A DNA stretch of 48,382 nt from Nitrospirota bacterium (GCA_021801345.1 JAJYYA010000054.1:1-48382), one strand, 5' to 3'; positions 1-8,060 are shown, counted from the stretch's first letter. Notes: generated by a model not told the origin, from the letters alone. Numbers and translations are program-made.

Positions 1-30
1 CCTCGAAAACGACCCCAGGTTGGCCCGCAA

Positions 31-1550
31 GTGACAAGTGCCGATAACGCACAGGAGCTTCTTCTCGAGATGAAGTCGGCCTTGCTTCGGCAGATTCAGG
101 AGGCTCCGGACGGATCCGATGAAAAGAATCGTCTTGAGGATCTCCTCTCCCTTCTTTCCAGCCGGAAGGCCCGCGAGGCCTCCTCTTCGTCTCGCAAAGA
201 CTCCTCAAAAGCCCCGAGTCTGTCGTTTGCCTCGATCATCGGGGAGATGAGCGAGCCGATGCTTCAGTCCTCCAAGCGATTGGACTTCGGCGCCATGGAA
301 CGAGCCGTTAAAGATCGGATGCTCGAGGAGGCCGCCCGCAACATCGAGTCTCGTCTTAATGAAGAGATCATGCGACACCCGGCGCCCTTCCTCTGTCCGG
401 CATGCGGACGCGACCTTCAGAACAAGGGGATGAAGTCCAAGACATTTACGGCCTCTTTCGGGGCGGTCACCCTTCGGAGGCGTACGGATTTTGTCGTTCC
501 TGCCAAAAAGGAGTCTTCCCCGACGATGCCCGTCTGGGACTCGACGGGAGTGGCATCTCTCCCGAAGTCCAGTATTTGGCGGGCCTCTTCGGAGCCGAAA
601 CGGACTTTCTGAGATCTGACGACTGACTTTTCCAGGCGGCCCGGATCCGGCTTCCGGAAAAGCAGGTCGAACGCATTGCCGAATCCCTGGGAGAACAGAG
701 TGCGAAAGATGAGCGGGAGCATGTGGAACCCGATCATCACCGACGACCCATCCAAAGGATTCTCTATGCCGGCATGGACGGAACCGGCGTCCCGATGCAG
801 TCACGCGAGACAGCCGGGAGAAAAGGCAAACAAAAAGATGGCTCCTCCAAGACCCGCGAGGCCAAGAGGGTCGACTTCCGGGAGGCTAATACGATCAACG
901 AGCTTGGAGTTGCGATTCGGGACCCCGGATCGGTCTCCTACTCCGCGGCGATAGAAAGCGCCGCCTGCCCGGACAACGGCAGTGAAATCTCGGAGTTTGC
1001 CAAGCAAGTCGAGCGCGAGGCAAAGCGGAGAGGGGCCGGACAGGCACTTTGCCTCGTCGTCATCGGAGATTGCGCTTCCTGGATCTGGAAGAACACAGAA
1101 TACCTCTTTCCTGGAGTCCTCTGCATTGTGGACCGATTCCACGCAAAGCAGCACCTCTCCGAACTCTCGAAGGCGCTTTTTGGCGCCACTCCCAAGGCGG
1201 AGGAATGGGCGCATAGTCGATACGAGGAACTCGACGGGGGACGCATGGACGATCTGCTCAAGGAGATCGGTATCTATGCCGACCGCTTCCCGGAAGCCGA
1301 ACAATGTCGCACATACTTTCAGAACAACCGGGAGCGAATGCGCTATCCGGAGTTTCGTGCAAAGGGGCTCTGCACCTCGAGCGGAGTCGTCGAGGCCGGC
1401 TGCAAGTCGATCGTCGGGGGCCGCCTCAAAAAGTCGGGAATGCATTGGAGCGTCGCGGGAGCGAATGCGATCATGGCCCTTCGATGCAGCATCAAGAGCG
1501 GCCGCTACGAGTCGTTCCGGGAACGCAAAGTCAGTAAACTAGCGGCCTGA
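31..1550 (+). pseudogene. ISKra4-family transposase, broken
   Basis: DDE transposase of the ISKra4 type, split by two lesions. Frame 1 (from a GTG at 31) carries an N-terminal helical part and a first zinc-knuckle pair (CPAC near 403). Near 480 homology jumps by -1 into frame 3, which carries the second pair (CRSC) and the typical GLDGSGISP segment. In frame 3 a TGA at 624-626 interrupts the gene; beyond it the frame continues to 1550. The catalytic core is recognisable: Asp in AGMDGTGVP, Asp in VIGDCASW and Glu in SGVVEAGCKS. I see no slippery heptamer at the shift, and the extra in-frame stop argues for decay rather than programmed frameshifting. The frame is open to the window edge, so the true start may lie upstream. 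The 1551-1654 stretch downstream is AT-rich and holds no gene; element ends were not resolved. Confidence 0.85.
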
Positions 1551-1654
1551 ACGGAATGGAACGCAATATAATTATTTATTAACAATAACTTGATAGAAAA
1601 TTTATTGAGTCATAAAATTTGTCGTTCACCCCTTTCTCCCGACAGACTATGGGC

Positions 1655-2899
1655 TCAGGGATCTTCCCGTTGCGGGCTTTCGCGGTTCCGGGGGGACAAA
1701 AGAGCGGAGCCTCCCCCCGCAACAAACAGCGCGGCTCCGGAGAGAGCCACCCCCGACAGGAGAAGAAGGGTCCGGTCGTATCCCCACAGATCGAGGAGAC
1801 GTCCCGAGAGAAGCTGGGAAAGGCTCGCTCCGGCCGAGACGACCCCTCCCACGATCCCCTGGAGGAGATTGAAGCGGCCGGTTCCTCTGGCAAAGTCCGC
1901 CACCAGTACCGGAAGGACGACAGACAGGACCCCCATCACTATCCCGTCCAGGACCTGCCCCACCAGAAGCCCTCCCAGCATCTGCATCTCTGCGAGGAGT
2001 CCTCCGCGAAGAGAGAGCAGAAGGAGGGACAGCCCAATGAAAATCCCCCCCGACGGGACCTTCCGGAGAAGAACAGGGGCCAGGAGTGAAGAAGGAATCA
2101 TGATGGCCTGAGTCACAAGAACCAGCATGGCGATGACCCGGGCCGGCGAATCGGAGCGAAGGATTGCCGAGAGCTTGTCCCCTGCCAGGGGCAGCATCGC
2201 CGTATTGGCGACAAAGAAGAGCAGGATAAAAAGAAGAAAAAGGAGAAAGGGAGGCGTCAACAAACGGCGAACCGGAAGGGGGTCGCCCTTCTCGGCCGCT
2301 TCGCGCGCCCGCCGGGGATCGATCGCCGCAGCCGGTACCCCGAAAAGGATCAACCCGGCCAGAAGGGCCGACAGACCATAATAGGCAAAGATCGCAAAAT
2401 AGCTTCCGTGAAGGGCGATCCAAAGAACGGAGACCGCACCAAAGACCGACCCCGCATGGCTCGCCCCCTGAGAGTGACCCGTCAGCCGGGGAAAGCCTTT
2501 TGATCCCACGAGCCCCATCGCCACCGCTCCCAGGACCGGAGTAAAGCCGGCCTGGGCCACCCCCAGAAAAAGCTGGGCCATAAGGGCTCGCACCAAGGAC
2601 GGGTGGTCATAGAGCAGGAGACAGCCAATGGAGAAAGAGACCGAAAGGAGAAAGAACAAGAGCCGTTTCGAGAGGATCCGGTCGGCCATCAGACCTGCCA
2701 GCGGCCCAAACAGGAGGAGCAGCAGGCTCCCGACGGCCAGGACAAATCCCACATCCTTCGACGGCCAATGCTCTCCGAGGAGCAAATCGATGCTCATGAG
2801 GGGCATGATCCCGGTCTGGATGTCCCCCAGAAGAAAGTTCGCCGCGAGAAAGGGGATGCGTCCGGGAACGCTCTCCCGGGCTTCCCCCACTCCCGTCAT
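1655..2899 (-). CDS. MFS transporter
   Basis: Major facilitator superfamily permease of 414 residues with about 12 hydrophobic segments, acting in the inner membrane. After the first helix (AANFLLGDIQTGIMPL) the loop between helices 2 and 3 carries GLMADRILSKR, the usual MFS G-x-x-x-D-R-x-x-x-R/K signature. A charged central loop (RRAREAAEKGD) separates the two six-helix halves, and the C-terminus is charged and cytoplasmic. The ATG is preceded by GGAGAGG about 7 nt upstream. Substrate is not predictable from sequence; drug or metabolite efflux would be a guess. It sits between the decayed transposase and the murI-rph-rhodanese group, on the same strand as the latter but about 140 nt away, so it may be transcribed separately. 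Confidence 0.85.
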   Translation of the reverse strand: MTGVGEARESVPGRIPFLAANFLLGDIQTGIMPLMSIDLLLGEHWPSKDVGFVLAVGSLLLLLFGPLAGLMADRILSKRLLFFLLSVSFSIGCLLLYDHPSLVRALMAQLFLGVAQAGFTPVLGAVAMGLVGSKGFPRLTGHSQGASHAGSVFGAVSVLWIALHGSYFAIFAYYGLSALLAGLILFGVPAAAIDPRRAREAAEKGDPLPVRRLLTPPFLLFLLFILLFFVANTAMLPLAGDKLSAILRSDSPARVIAMLVLVTQAIMIPSSLLAPVLLRKVPSGGIFIGLSLLLLSLRGGLLAEMQMLGGLLVGQVLDGIVMGVLSVVLPVLVADFARGTGRFNLLQGIVGGVVSAGASLSQLLSGRLLDLWGYDRTLLLLSGVALSGAALFVAGGGSALLSPRNRESPQREDP

Positions 2900-3040
2900 C
2901 CGTTCCCCCTCTCCATGATAATGTCCTTTCCACCCTCAAAAGAAGAGCCTCAGGAAGGGGCAGAGACGCTCCTCCCTTCCAACAGACCCGGACCGGATCT
3001 GAAAAACAGGTCCTCCTCTCGACACATTCCAGAAAAGGAG

Positions 3041-3490
3041 CTAGGGAAGGGCGATCTCCTTCTCGAGCCCTTCGCCCCAAGGGCTATGGTGCCCCCGGAG
3101 CTCCCCCTTCCGGTTCTCCTCGAGGACGGAGGCGGGGGGCCGTCTTCCCGGCTCAAGACGATAGCGGGGGATTCGGGAATCGATCTCGCAGGACCACGCG
3201 TCGATCCCTCCCTCGAGGTTGTAGACCGTCTTGTAGCCGTTTTCGAGGAGGAGATAGCAGGCCAGAAGGGAGCGCACTCCCGTGTGGCAATAGACGATGA
3301 CCGGATGGTCGGCGGGAATCTTTTCGAGATTCTCCGGAAGGCGGGAAAGGGGAATATGAAGGGAGTCGGGAAAACGCACATACCGGTGCTCCCATCCTTC
3401 GCGAACATCAAGGAGAACGGGAGTAGGCTCCCCGCTCGCCCTCCCCCTGCCGGAGAGGATCTCCTTCATGTTCTCGCAGGACAACCGCAT
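3041..3490 (-). CDS. Single-domain rhodanese-like protein
   Basis: Rhodanese (sulfurtransferase) domain protein, 149 residues from the ATG at 3490. The fold markers are in order: LLDVREGWEH near residue 27, then PVIVYCHTGVRS with the candidate catalytic Cys68 in the active-site loop, then NLEGGIDAW. A longer frame reaches 3682 but runs back inside rph and encodes Ser/Arg-rich shadow sequence, so the internal ATG just after the rph stop was chosen; its ribosome-binding site is weak. The family moves sulfane sulfur or detoxifies cyanide; the physiological acceptor is unknown. It follows rph by 58 nt and is probably the last gene of the murI-rph unit. The last 40 residues after the domain are charged and not recognised. 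Confidence 0.8.
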   Translation of the reverse strand: MRLSCENMKEILSGRGRASGEPTPVLLDVREGWEHRYVRFPDSLHIPLSRLPENLEKIPADHPVIVYCHTGVRSLLACYLLLENGYKTVYNLEGGIDAWSCEIDSRIPRYRLEPGRRPPASVLEENRKGELRGHHSPWGEGLEKEIALP

Positions 3491-3548
3491 CCCCTTGTCG
3501 CCCAGGAGGAGGCGCCCATACTCCCGGGCGCGCTCCGACGGGCCCGAA

Positions 3549-4265
3549 CTAGAGGGAGACGAGCCGTCTCTGAAGGTCGACAATCTCCGAGATTCCTTTC
3601 CATGCGAGATCGAGAAGCCGGTCCATCTCCTTGCGGGAGAAGGAGCGGTGCTCGGCCGTCCCCTGGACCTCGACGAGTTCACCCTTTCCCGTCATCACAA
3701 CATTCATGTCGACATCGGCCGACGAGTCCTCGGTGTAGCAGAGGTCGAGACAGGGCTCTCCGTCGACAATCCCCACCGATACGGCCGCCAGATAATCCCT
3801 GAGAGGACTTTCCTTGATAAGCCCCACCTTCCTGAGATTGGAGAAGGCCAGCGCCAGCGCCACGAAAGCCCCCCCGATCGAGGCGCATCGCGTCCCTCCG
3901 TCCGCCTGTATCACATCGCAGTCTAAGGTGGCGGTCCTGACACCCATCTTCTCAAAGTCAACGACGCTTCTGAGGCTGCGCCCGATCAGGCGCTGGATCT
4001 CCTGGGTCCGACCGCTCTGCTTTCCCTTTGCCGCCTCGCGGGGAGAGCGTTCGTGGGTGGAGCGGGGAAGCATGCCGTATTCGGCGGTCACCCATCCCCG
4101 GCCCTGATCCTTCAAGAAGGGGGGAACTTTCTCCTCGAGGCTCACGGTGGCAAGCACCTGTGTAAATCCCATGCGGATAAGCGAAGAGCCCTCCGCATAT
4201 CGGTTGGGAGAGGGGTCGATGGACAAGGTGCGAAGCTGGTCGGGCGCGCGGCCGTCGGATCTCAC
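3549..4265 (-). CDS. rph: Ribonuclease PH
   Basis: Phosphorolytic 3'-to-5' exoribonuclease that trims the 3' ends of tRNA precursors, 238 residues, the normal family length. It starts with [11 protein letters not shown], the conserved opening of RNase PH. Further family marks are [37 protein letters not shown] (RNA-binding arginines), [13 protein letters not shown] and the phosphate-site region [18 protein letters not shown]. The GTG start overlaps the murI stop in a GTGA tetranucleotide, implying translational coupling. murI next to rph is a familiar bacterial arrangement, which supports both calls. Confidence 0.96.
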   Translation of the reverse strand: MRSDGRAPDQLRTLSIDPSPNRYAEGSSLIRMGFTQVLATVSLEEKVPPFLKDQGRGWVTAEYGMLPRSTHERSPREAAKGKQSGRTQEIQRLIGRSLRSVVDFEKMGVRTATLDCDVIQADGGTRCASIGGAFVALALAFSNLRKVGLIKESPLRDYLAAVSVGIVDGEPCLDLCYTEDSSADVDMNVVMTGKGELVEVQGTAEHRSFSRKEMDRLLDLAWKGISEIVDLQRRLVSL

Positions 4266-5149
4266 AAAAAACCTCCATTGGAAGAGACAAGAGAAAACTC
4301 CCTTGCGGGAACCACGGTCTCCCGCACATCTTCCACGGGACGACCAAGCAGATGCTGTCCGACTCGCCGGAATCGCTCCCGACCGTCGGTGACAAGAAAA
4401 GAGATTCTTCCCGACTTTTCAGGCGCGGGAGCCCTGTGCCGAAGAAACTCGGCCCGCGCAAGCTCTCGCCCCGGGTCGACGAAGACGATATGGGGGAGGA
4501 TACGCCGCAACATCGGAAGAAGCGGGGGGTAGTGGGTGCAACCGAGAATGAGGGTGTCGACCTCCGAAAGACGCCCTTCGACAAAGGGGGCGAGATACTC
4601 CCGAGCGATGCGCTCGGGGATCTCCCCGTCGATCCACCCCTCCTCGACCATCGGGGCGAAGAGGGGACAGGCGACCCCCTCCACTCTCGTCTGCCCCCCT
4701 CCGATCCTGGACAGGATTGCAGGGTAGGCTCCGCTCCGGATCGTTCCTTCCGTCCCCAAAACTCCGATGTGGCCCGTCCGGGTCTCCGCCAATGCCGCGC
4801 GGGCTCCGGCCTCGACCATGCCGACGACCCGGAGAGTCGGGTAGCGGGAGACCAATACGTCGAGCGCCTGGCTCGAGACGGTAAAGCACGCGGCTACGAG
4901 AGTTTTCGGACGGAAGCCCACCAGAAGATCGGCGTCTTCGACGGCAAATCGGCAGATGGCCTCCCGCGACTTTGTGCCGTAGGGAAAGCGGGCCATATCG
5001 CCGAGGTAGAGGAAGTCCTCACCGGGAAACAGCTCGAGAAAGTGGCGAAGAACGGAGAGCCCCCCCATCCCCGAGTCGAACAGGGCAAAACCCGGAGCCT
5101 CGCCGTTTTTCCAAAGATCCCCGTCTTCGACCACACACCCTCCGGCCAC
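4262..5149 (-). CDS. murI: Glutamate racemase
   Basis: Interconverts L- and D-glutamate for peptidoglycan, in the cytoplasm; 295 residues. Family motifs: [10 protein letters not shown] (residues 24-33), [11 protein letters not shown], and LGCTHYPPL with the second catalytic Cys204. The first catalytic cysteine (Cys88) is present, but its motif reads AACFTVSS where the family normally has ACNTAS, so the substrate-contacting Asn and one Ala are replaced. Frame and flanks are clean, so this looks like real divergence rather than a sequencing slip. The start is uncertain: GTG at 5149 has no good ribosome-binding site, while GTG at 5134 follows GGAGGG closely; the extra 5-20 residues are not conserved. 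First gene of the murI-rph-rhodanese unit. Confidence 0.92.
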   Translation of the reverse strand: MAGGCVVEDGDLWKNGEAPGFALFDSGMGGLSVLRHFLELFPGEDFLYLGDMARFPYGTKSREAICRFAVEDADLLVGFRPKTLVAACFTVSSQALDVLVSRYPTLRVVGMVEAGARAALAETRTGHIGVLGTEGTIRSGAYPAILSRIGGGQTRVEGVACPLFAPMVEEGWIDGEIPERIAREYLAPFVEGRLSEVDTLILGCTHYPPLLPMLRRILPHIVFVDPGRELARAEFLRHRAPAPEKSGRISFLVTDGRERFRRVGQHLLGRPVEDVRETVVPAREFSLVSSNGGFL

Positions 5150-5228
5150 CTGGTTCCGCCCGCCTTGTCCGCCGGGCTCCCGGCGGCATTTTTTTCCTTC
5201 AAATTATCTCAGCAATCATCGCTTTTTG

Positions 5229-5262
5229 CAAAAACAAAAAAGGGGGGCTCAAGGCCCCCCTT
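5229..5262 (-). terminator. Rho-independent terminator after hsp20
   Basis: A seven-pair G/C stem (GGGGGGC with GCCCCCC, five-base loop, 5242-5260). On the minus strand it is followed by TTTTTTGTTTTTG. It lies about 80 nt past the hsp20 stop and about 80 nt before the murI start, so it isolates hsp20 from murI. Confidence 0.88.
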
Positions 5263-5343
5263 CATGCGACTTGTTGTCCGGCCCCTTAAGAAAGGGGCTC
5301 TGAGTACGGGTTACGTGTCCGGACCACCTTCCTGTCCTTGCCT

Positions 5344-5796
5344 TCAGTCGACGCTGATTTCGACGGCAAGGGGTTTTGCCTCCGCCCGCTTTTCGATCCG
5401 GACCGTCAGAACACCGTCTTTCATGTTGGCGGAGATCTTCTTTGGATCGGCATCCTCGGGAAGAGTGAAGGAACGAAGGAAGGCCCCGTACTCACGCTCG
5501 ACGCGGTGGTAGCGTACCCCGTTCTTTTCCGCGGTGCGAATCCGCTCCCCCGAGAGGGAAAGAACATTGTTTTCAACAACGAGCTTCACCGCCTCCTTGC
5601 TGACCTCCGGGAGTTCGGCCTTGATCAGGTAAGCGCCCTCCTCCTCGGAGATATCGACGTTCGGCGACCACTCGACCGTTCTTTTCGCCTGCCTCTCCTC
5701 GGCCCGACCATCGGTCGACCGAAGGATGAAAGGGGTTAAACGGCGGGCGAGGTCATCAAACTCCTTGACGGGATCCCAACGAAGCACACTGGCCAT
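5344..5796 (-). CDS. Small heat-shock protein, Hsp20/alpha-crystallin
   Basis: ATP-independent holdase chaperone of the cytoplasm, 150 residues. After an N-terminal MASVLRWDPVKEFDDLARR arm, the alpha-crystallin domain runs from about residue 42 (VDISEEEGAYLIKAELPEVSK) to about 138. It includes the conserved GAFLRSFTLPEDAD strand pair and the A-x-x-K-x-G-V-L motif (ANMKDGVLTV). The ATG at 5796 follows AAGGAGA at 7 nt and matches the family's usual start. An upstream ATGATG at 5862 also has an AAAGGA site and would add a His-rich 22-residue lead, so two starts may be used. It is a single-gene unit with its own sigma70-type promoter and terminator. No CIRCE or ROSE-like element was recognised. 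Confidence 0.93.
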   Translation of the reverse strand: MASVLRWDPVKEFDDLARRLTPFILRSTDGRAEERQAKRTVEWSPNVDISEEEGAYLIKAELPEVSKEAVKLVVENNVLSLSGERIRTAEKNGVRYHRVEREYGAFLRSFTLPEDADPKKISANMKDGVLTVRIEKRAEAKPLAVEISVD

Positions 5797-5883
5797 TTTG
5801 TTCTCCTTTTTGAAGGCCGGGCGAAAGTCCGGCGCATGTGGATGCCTGGGATGTTTCATCATTTTGGTGTTCCTTTCAATTAA

Positions 5884-5911
5884 AATATACCCCGGATTTT
5901 CAGGCTGTCAA
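5884..5911 (-). promoter_or_regulatory. Sigma70-type promoter for hsp20
   Basis: On the minus strand: TTGACA (5906-5911), 16-nt spacer, TATATT (5884-5889). The -35 overlaps the last bases of the pseudouridine synthase gene. The predicted start near 5877 leaves a short leader to the ATGATG at 5862 and about 80 nt to the preferred ATG at 5796. Confidence 0.75.
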
Positions 5912-6702
5912 GACCGATGAGAGAGGCCGGAGACCTCCCATCGCCCCCATACGACTCCGGCTTTTCCTGCCTCATCTGTCGCGTCCGCCATCGTCCCCGG
6001 CAAAAGCTCCCCCAGAAGAAACGGCCCGAACTCCTGCCGGATCAGATGCAGGACCTCATAGCCGTAAAAGGCGAGAAAGTTTCGTATCTCCCGATTTTTC
6101 CCCTCGACAAGCGAGATTCGAAGCCAGGAGGACTTCTCTTTCGAACTCTCCTCCTCCACCCCGATTCTCCGATAGCCGGCGGCCTCCCCCGCCCGACCCG
6201 ACAAAAAAAGCTCCCGGTCCCGAATCGACAGGGATGGGCGGATCTTGACCCGATAGAGGCGCCGGACACCCGCCTCCGGGGCGAGAAATCGGTCCCAGCG
6301 TTCGGGATAGTTTGTCAGAAGAAGAAGGCCCGCCGAGGCGGCATCAAGCCTCCCGAGCGGCCGGATCCGTCCCCAGGAGGGGTCCCCCCAGGGCGTTCCG
6401 GCCAGGCAGTCCGAGATGACCTTGCGCCCTTCGGTGTCGGAGAGGCTTACCAGAACCCCGCGGGGCTTGTTGAAGCGAAGCAGAAGGGGCGGAGGGGGAA
6501 AAAGAGGCCGTCCATCGAGACAAAACGGGGGGAGGGTCTGGAGCGTCGGGTCGGCCCCGCGAACAGAAGAGACGCCGACCGTCCGGTCGGCCCTCACACG
6601 GACGCCGCCACACGTGAGGCGCCCCTCGGCGATCCAGCCGTGAACCTCGCTCCGGGAGGCGATCCCGGCCTTTGACAGCCATCGATCGGGGGTATGCGCC
6701 AC
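5908..6702 (-). CDS. RsuA/RluB-family pseudouridine synthase
   Basis: rRNA pseudouridine synthase, about 264 residues. An N-terminal S4 RNA-binding domain (DRWLSKAGIASRSEV onward) is followed by the catalytic domain with RFNKPRGVLVS, the catalytic-Asp motif GRLDAASAGLLLLTN, and EGKNREIRNFLAFYG near the end. Family consensus at the motif is GRLDxxTxGLLLLT, so Ser-Ala replaces the usual Thr-containing pair; Asp is intact. The start is hard to fix: the frame runs to a TTG at 6777, but the DNA above 6702 is AT-rich and regulatory-looking. GTG at 6702 places the S4 domain at the usual distance from the N-terminus, although no good ribosome-binding site precedes it. The target uridine is unknown. 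Confidence 0.85.
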   Translation of the reverse strand: MAHTPDRWLSKAGIASRSEVHGWIAEGRLTCGGVRVRADRTVGVSSVRGADPTLQTLPPFCLDGRPLFPPPPLLLRFNKPRGVLVSLSDTEGRKVISDCLAGTPWGDPSWGRIRPLGRLDAASAGLLLLTNYPERWDRFLAPEAGVRRLYRVKIRPSLSIRDRELFLSGRAGEAAGYRRIGVEEESSKEKSSWLRISLVEGKNREIRNFLAFYGYEVLHLIRQEFGPFLLGELLPGTMADATDEAGKAGVVWGRWEVSGLSHRS

Positions 6703-6746
6703 CAAATTGGCATCATAAATTATTTTTTTCAGAATTCTCCCGAAAA

Positions 6747-6762
6747 TGTGACCTCCGTCACA
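6747..6762. promoter_or_regulatory. CRP/FNR-family-like operator
   Basis: Perfect TGTGA-N6-TCACA palindrome, identical to the classical CRP half-site layout. It lies in the AT-rich divergent region between the pseudouridine synthase (about 45 nt above its GTG) and the plus-strand promoter of the lytic transglycosylase (centred about 100 nt above its start point). Which gene it controls is not decided by sequence. Confidence 0.5.
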
Positions 6763-6819
6763 CAAAACGGAGAACAATCTCGTTAATTACCAACATATTA
6801 GCATCATATAACGATTTTA

Positions 6820-6848
6820 TTGACCTCAACCACCCCGTCGACTATAAT
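6820..6848 (+). promoter_or_regulatory. Near-consensus sigma70 promoter
   Basis: TTGACC (6820-6825), a 17-nt spacer and a perfect TATAAT (6843-6848). It faces the lytic transglycosylase; predicted start near 6855. This is the best promoter match in the window. Confidence 0.8.
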
Positions 6849-6854
6849 GGGGGT

Positions 6855-7086
6855 ATTGGTCGCTCTCCCCATCGGCCCGTATTTGTACTTCGCCCCACCG
6901 GGACCATGCACCCCGGTGAGGCTGCCGTGTCCGTGTCGGGCATCGGCGCGATGGAGAGTTCTTCCGGGGCCCCTTTTGCCAGGATCCTCGCTCAGGCATC
7001 ACGCAGGCGGCGAACAGCAACCGAACGGCAGGGGCCGGTGAAGAACGTCAGGGAGCGGAACAGCAACCCCTTCAGGAGGTTGTGCA
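6855..7086 (+). other. Long structured 5' leader of the transglycosylase gene
   Basis: About 230 nt lie between the predicted start point and the TTG start codon, with no conserved ORF. Visible structure: CACCGGG pairs with CCCGGTG across a nine-base loop (about 6896-6918). An outer stem can pair CTCTCC..ATCG near 6866 with CGATGGAGAG near 6950. The 11-mer GAACAGCAACC occurs twice (7012-7022 and 7058-7068), the second copy just before the AGGAGG ribosome-binding site. It does not match a riboswitch class I know. It could be a regulatory leader or a separate small RNA. Confidence 0.4.
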
Positions 7087-7710
7087 TTGAACTGGATGAT
7101 CCATCACTCTGTCGCATGGTGCCTCGGCGCCCATCTTCTTTCTCCGACCGTTCCCTACGCCCACACAATCACCCGCATCTCATGTCAAAACCATATCAAT
7201 CCCGTCCTCGTGGCAGGGATCGTCGCCCAGGAGTCTCGCTTCAACGCCCGGAAGCGCCGTTATGAACGAGGCATCCACGACACGTCGATCGGCCTTATGC
7301 AGATCACCACACGAACCGCACGTTGGGTCGGATTTCGGGGCCCCATCCGGCGCCTGTACAATCCGGTCGTCAACATCACCTACGGGACGCGCTTTCTGGC
7401 ACTTCTCCTGAGAAAGCATCCCTACGGGGCGGACGCGATCGCCGCCTACAACGCCGGAAAACCGCGCTGGCGCCACGGAGGCTACGTCAACAGCCGGGGA
7501 TCGCACAACGTCGAACGGTACGTCGTCCGCGTCGAAAGCTGGTCTCGCCACTTTAAAACCATGGCTCACAAGGAATTCGAGAGCATGGTCCTGCTCGCGA
7601 AAAAGCAAAACCGATCGCCCCTAATGCACTCCGACGGGCGCTTTTTTGCTTGGCTCAACTGGCCCCCCGGCACCCTTTATCCGAATATTGGTGGAGGCGT
7701 GACCGACTAG
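7087..7710 (+). CDS. Lytic transglycosylase, SLT domain
   Basis: Murein lytic transglycosylase, 207 residues. SLT fold marks: VAQESRFN with catalytic Glu49, SIGLMQIT near residue 67, YNPVVNITYGTRFLALLL, and AIAAYNAG. The first 25 residues are moderately hydrophobic and end in PYAHT, so export is plausible. The start is TTG at 7087, because AGGAGG stands 7 nt upstream; the ATG at 7096 is too far from it. The enzyme would cleave the glycan strand with formation of 1,6-anhydroMurNAc. The last 30 codons overlap a convergent gene and run through a terminator hairpin, which is odd. Transcription is likely from the promoter at 6820-6848. Confidence 0.88.
   Translation: MNWMIHHSVAWCLGAHLLSPTVPYAHTITRISCQNHINPVLVAGIVAQESRFNARKRRYERGIHDTSIGLMQITTRTARWVGFRGPIRRLYNPVVNITYGTRFLALLLRKHPYGADAIAAYNAGKPRWRHGGYVNSRGSHNVERYVVRVESWSRHFKTMAHKEFESMVLLAKKQNRSPLMHSDGRFFAWLNWPPGTLYPNIGGGVTD
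7611..7650. terminator. Bidirectional terminator inside overlapping 3' ends
   Basis: A CGCCC/GGGCG stem flanked by A-rich and T-rich arms; the plus side ends in CTTTTTT, the minus side in TTTTGCTTTTT. It serves the convergent pair but sits inside the last 30 codons of the transglycosylase and on the stop codon of the minus-strand gene. Confidence 0.6.
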
Positions 7711-7953
7711 GTGCGTGTTCCGGTAGCGCAGGAAGTGTTCCGCATTGACAATGACGCTGTCGGCACGTGAAGCCAGCTTTTTGTGCTGGAGCGACTTGTA
7801 GAGGAGCGTCATCCCTGCCAGGATCACGAGTCCTCCGATGGTCAGGGCCACAGCGCCCCGAACGGGGTGTCGGATACCAAGGCCCAGGGAGATTGAAACG
7901 CCTCCCAGCGCGATGACGATCGTCGAAAGAAGAACCAGTATCAGCAGGGCCAA
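7621..7953 (-). CDS. Small membrane protein of unknown function
   Basis: Unrecognised 110-residue protein with two strong hydrophobic segments (about residues 2-25 and 33-50, joined by GIRHPVRGA) and a basic, hydrophilic C-terminal half. The start is TTG at 7953, decided by AAGGAGG 6-7 nt upstream; no ATG is available. It has its own promoter and a 5' hairpin. Its last 90 nt overlap the convergent transglycosylase gene. The first half is clearly a membrane hairpin. The second half, which is the overlapping part, may simply be whatever the frame encodes. No function can be assigned. Confidence 0.65.
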   Translation of the reverse strand: MALLILVLLSTIVIALGGVSISLGLGIRHPVRGAVALTIGGLVILAGMTLLYKSLQHKKLASRADSVIVNAEHFLRYRNTHLVGHASTNIRIKGAGGPVEPSKKAPVGVH

Positions 7954-7992
7954 GGCACTCCTCCTTATATTGAATGAGATAGTGAGACGCTG

Positions 7993-8031
7993 TTTGAAGG
8001 GGGTCCGGCCATCTCCCGGCCCCCATTCAAA
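7993..8031 (-). other. 39-nt inverted repeat at predicted mRNA 5' end
   Basis: TTTGAA, GGGG and CCGG pair in order with CCGG, CCCC and TTCAAA around a seven-base loop. The repeat starts almost at the predicted transcription start of the small membrane protein gene and ends about 40 nt before its TTG. No T tract follows, so a terminator is unlikely. A 5' stabilising hairpin or operator is possible. Confidence 0.5.
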
Positions 8032-8060
8032 AGAATAGTCCGAATTTCCAGAAAGGGCAA
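8032..8060 (-). promoter_or_regulatory. Probable promoter of the small membrane protein gene
   Basis: Minus strand TTGCCC (8055-8060), 17-nt spacer, TATTCT (8032-8037); each hexamer matches consensus at 4 of 6. The rest of the gap between 7953 and 8321 holds pyrimidine-rich DNA with no gene that I can support. Confidence 0.45.

Noticed and set aside
470-490. Programmed -1 frameshift in the transposase
   Set aside because: No slippery heptamer or stimulatory hairpin is visible, and a second in-frame stop at 624 points to decay.
2950-3411. Minus-strand 153-codon frame over the rhodanese gene
   Set aside because: Ser/Pro/Arg-rich shadow; the rhodanese frame has the family motifs.
6855-7086. 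SRP RNA, 6S RNA or RNase P RNA in the leader
   Set aside because: Conserved cores (for example the GGAAG-containing SRP loop, or GAGGAAAGTCC of RNase P) are absent.
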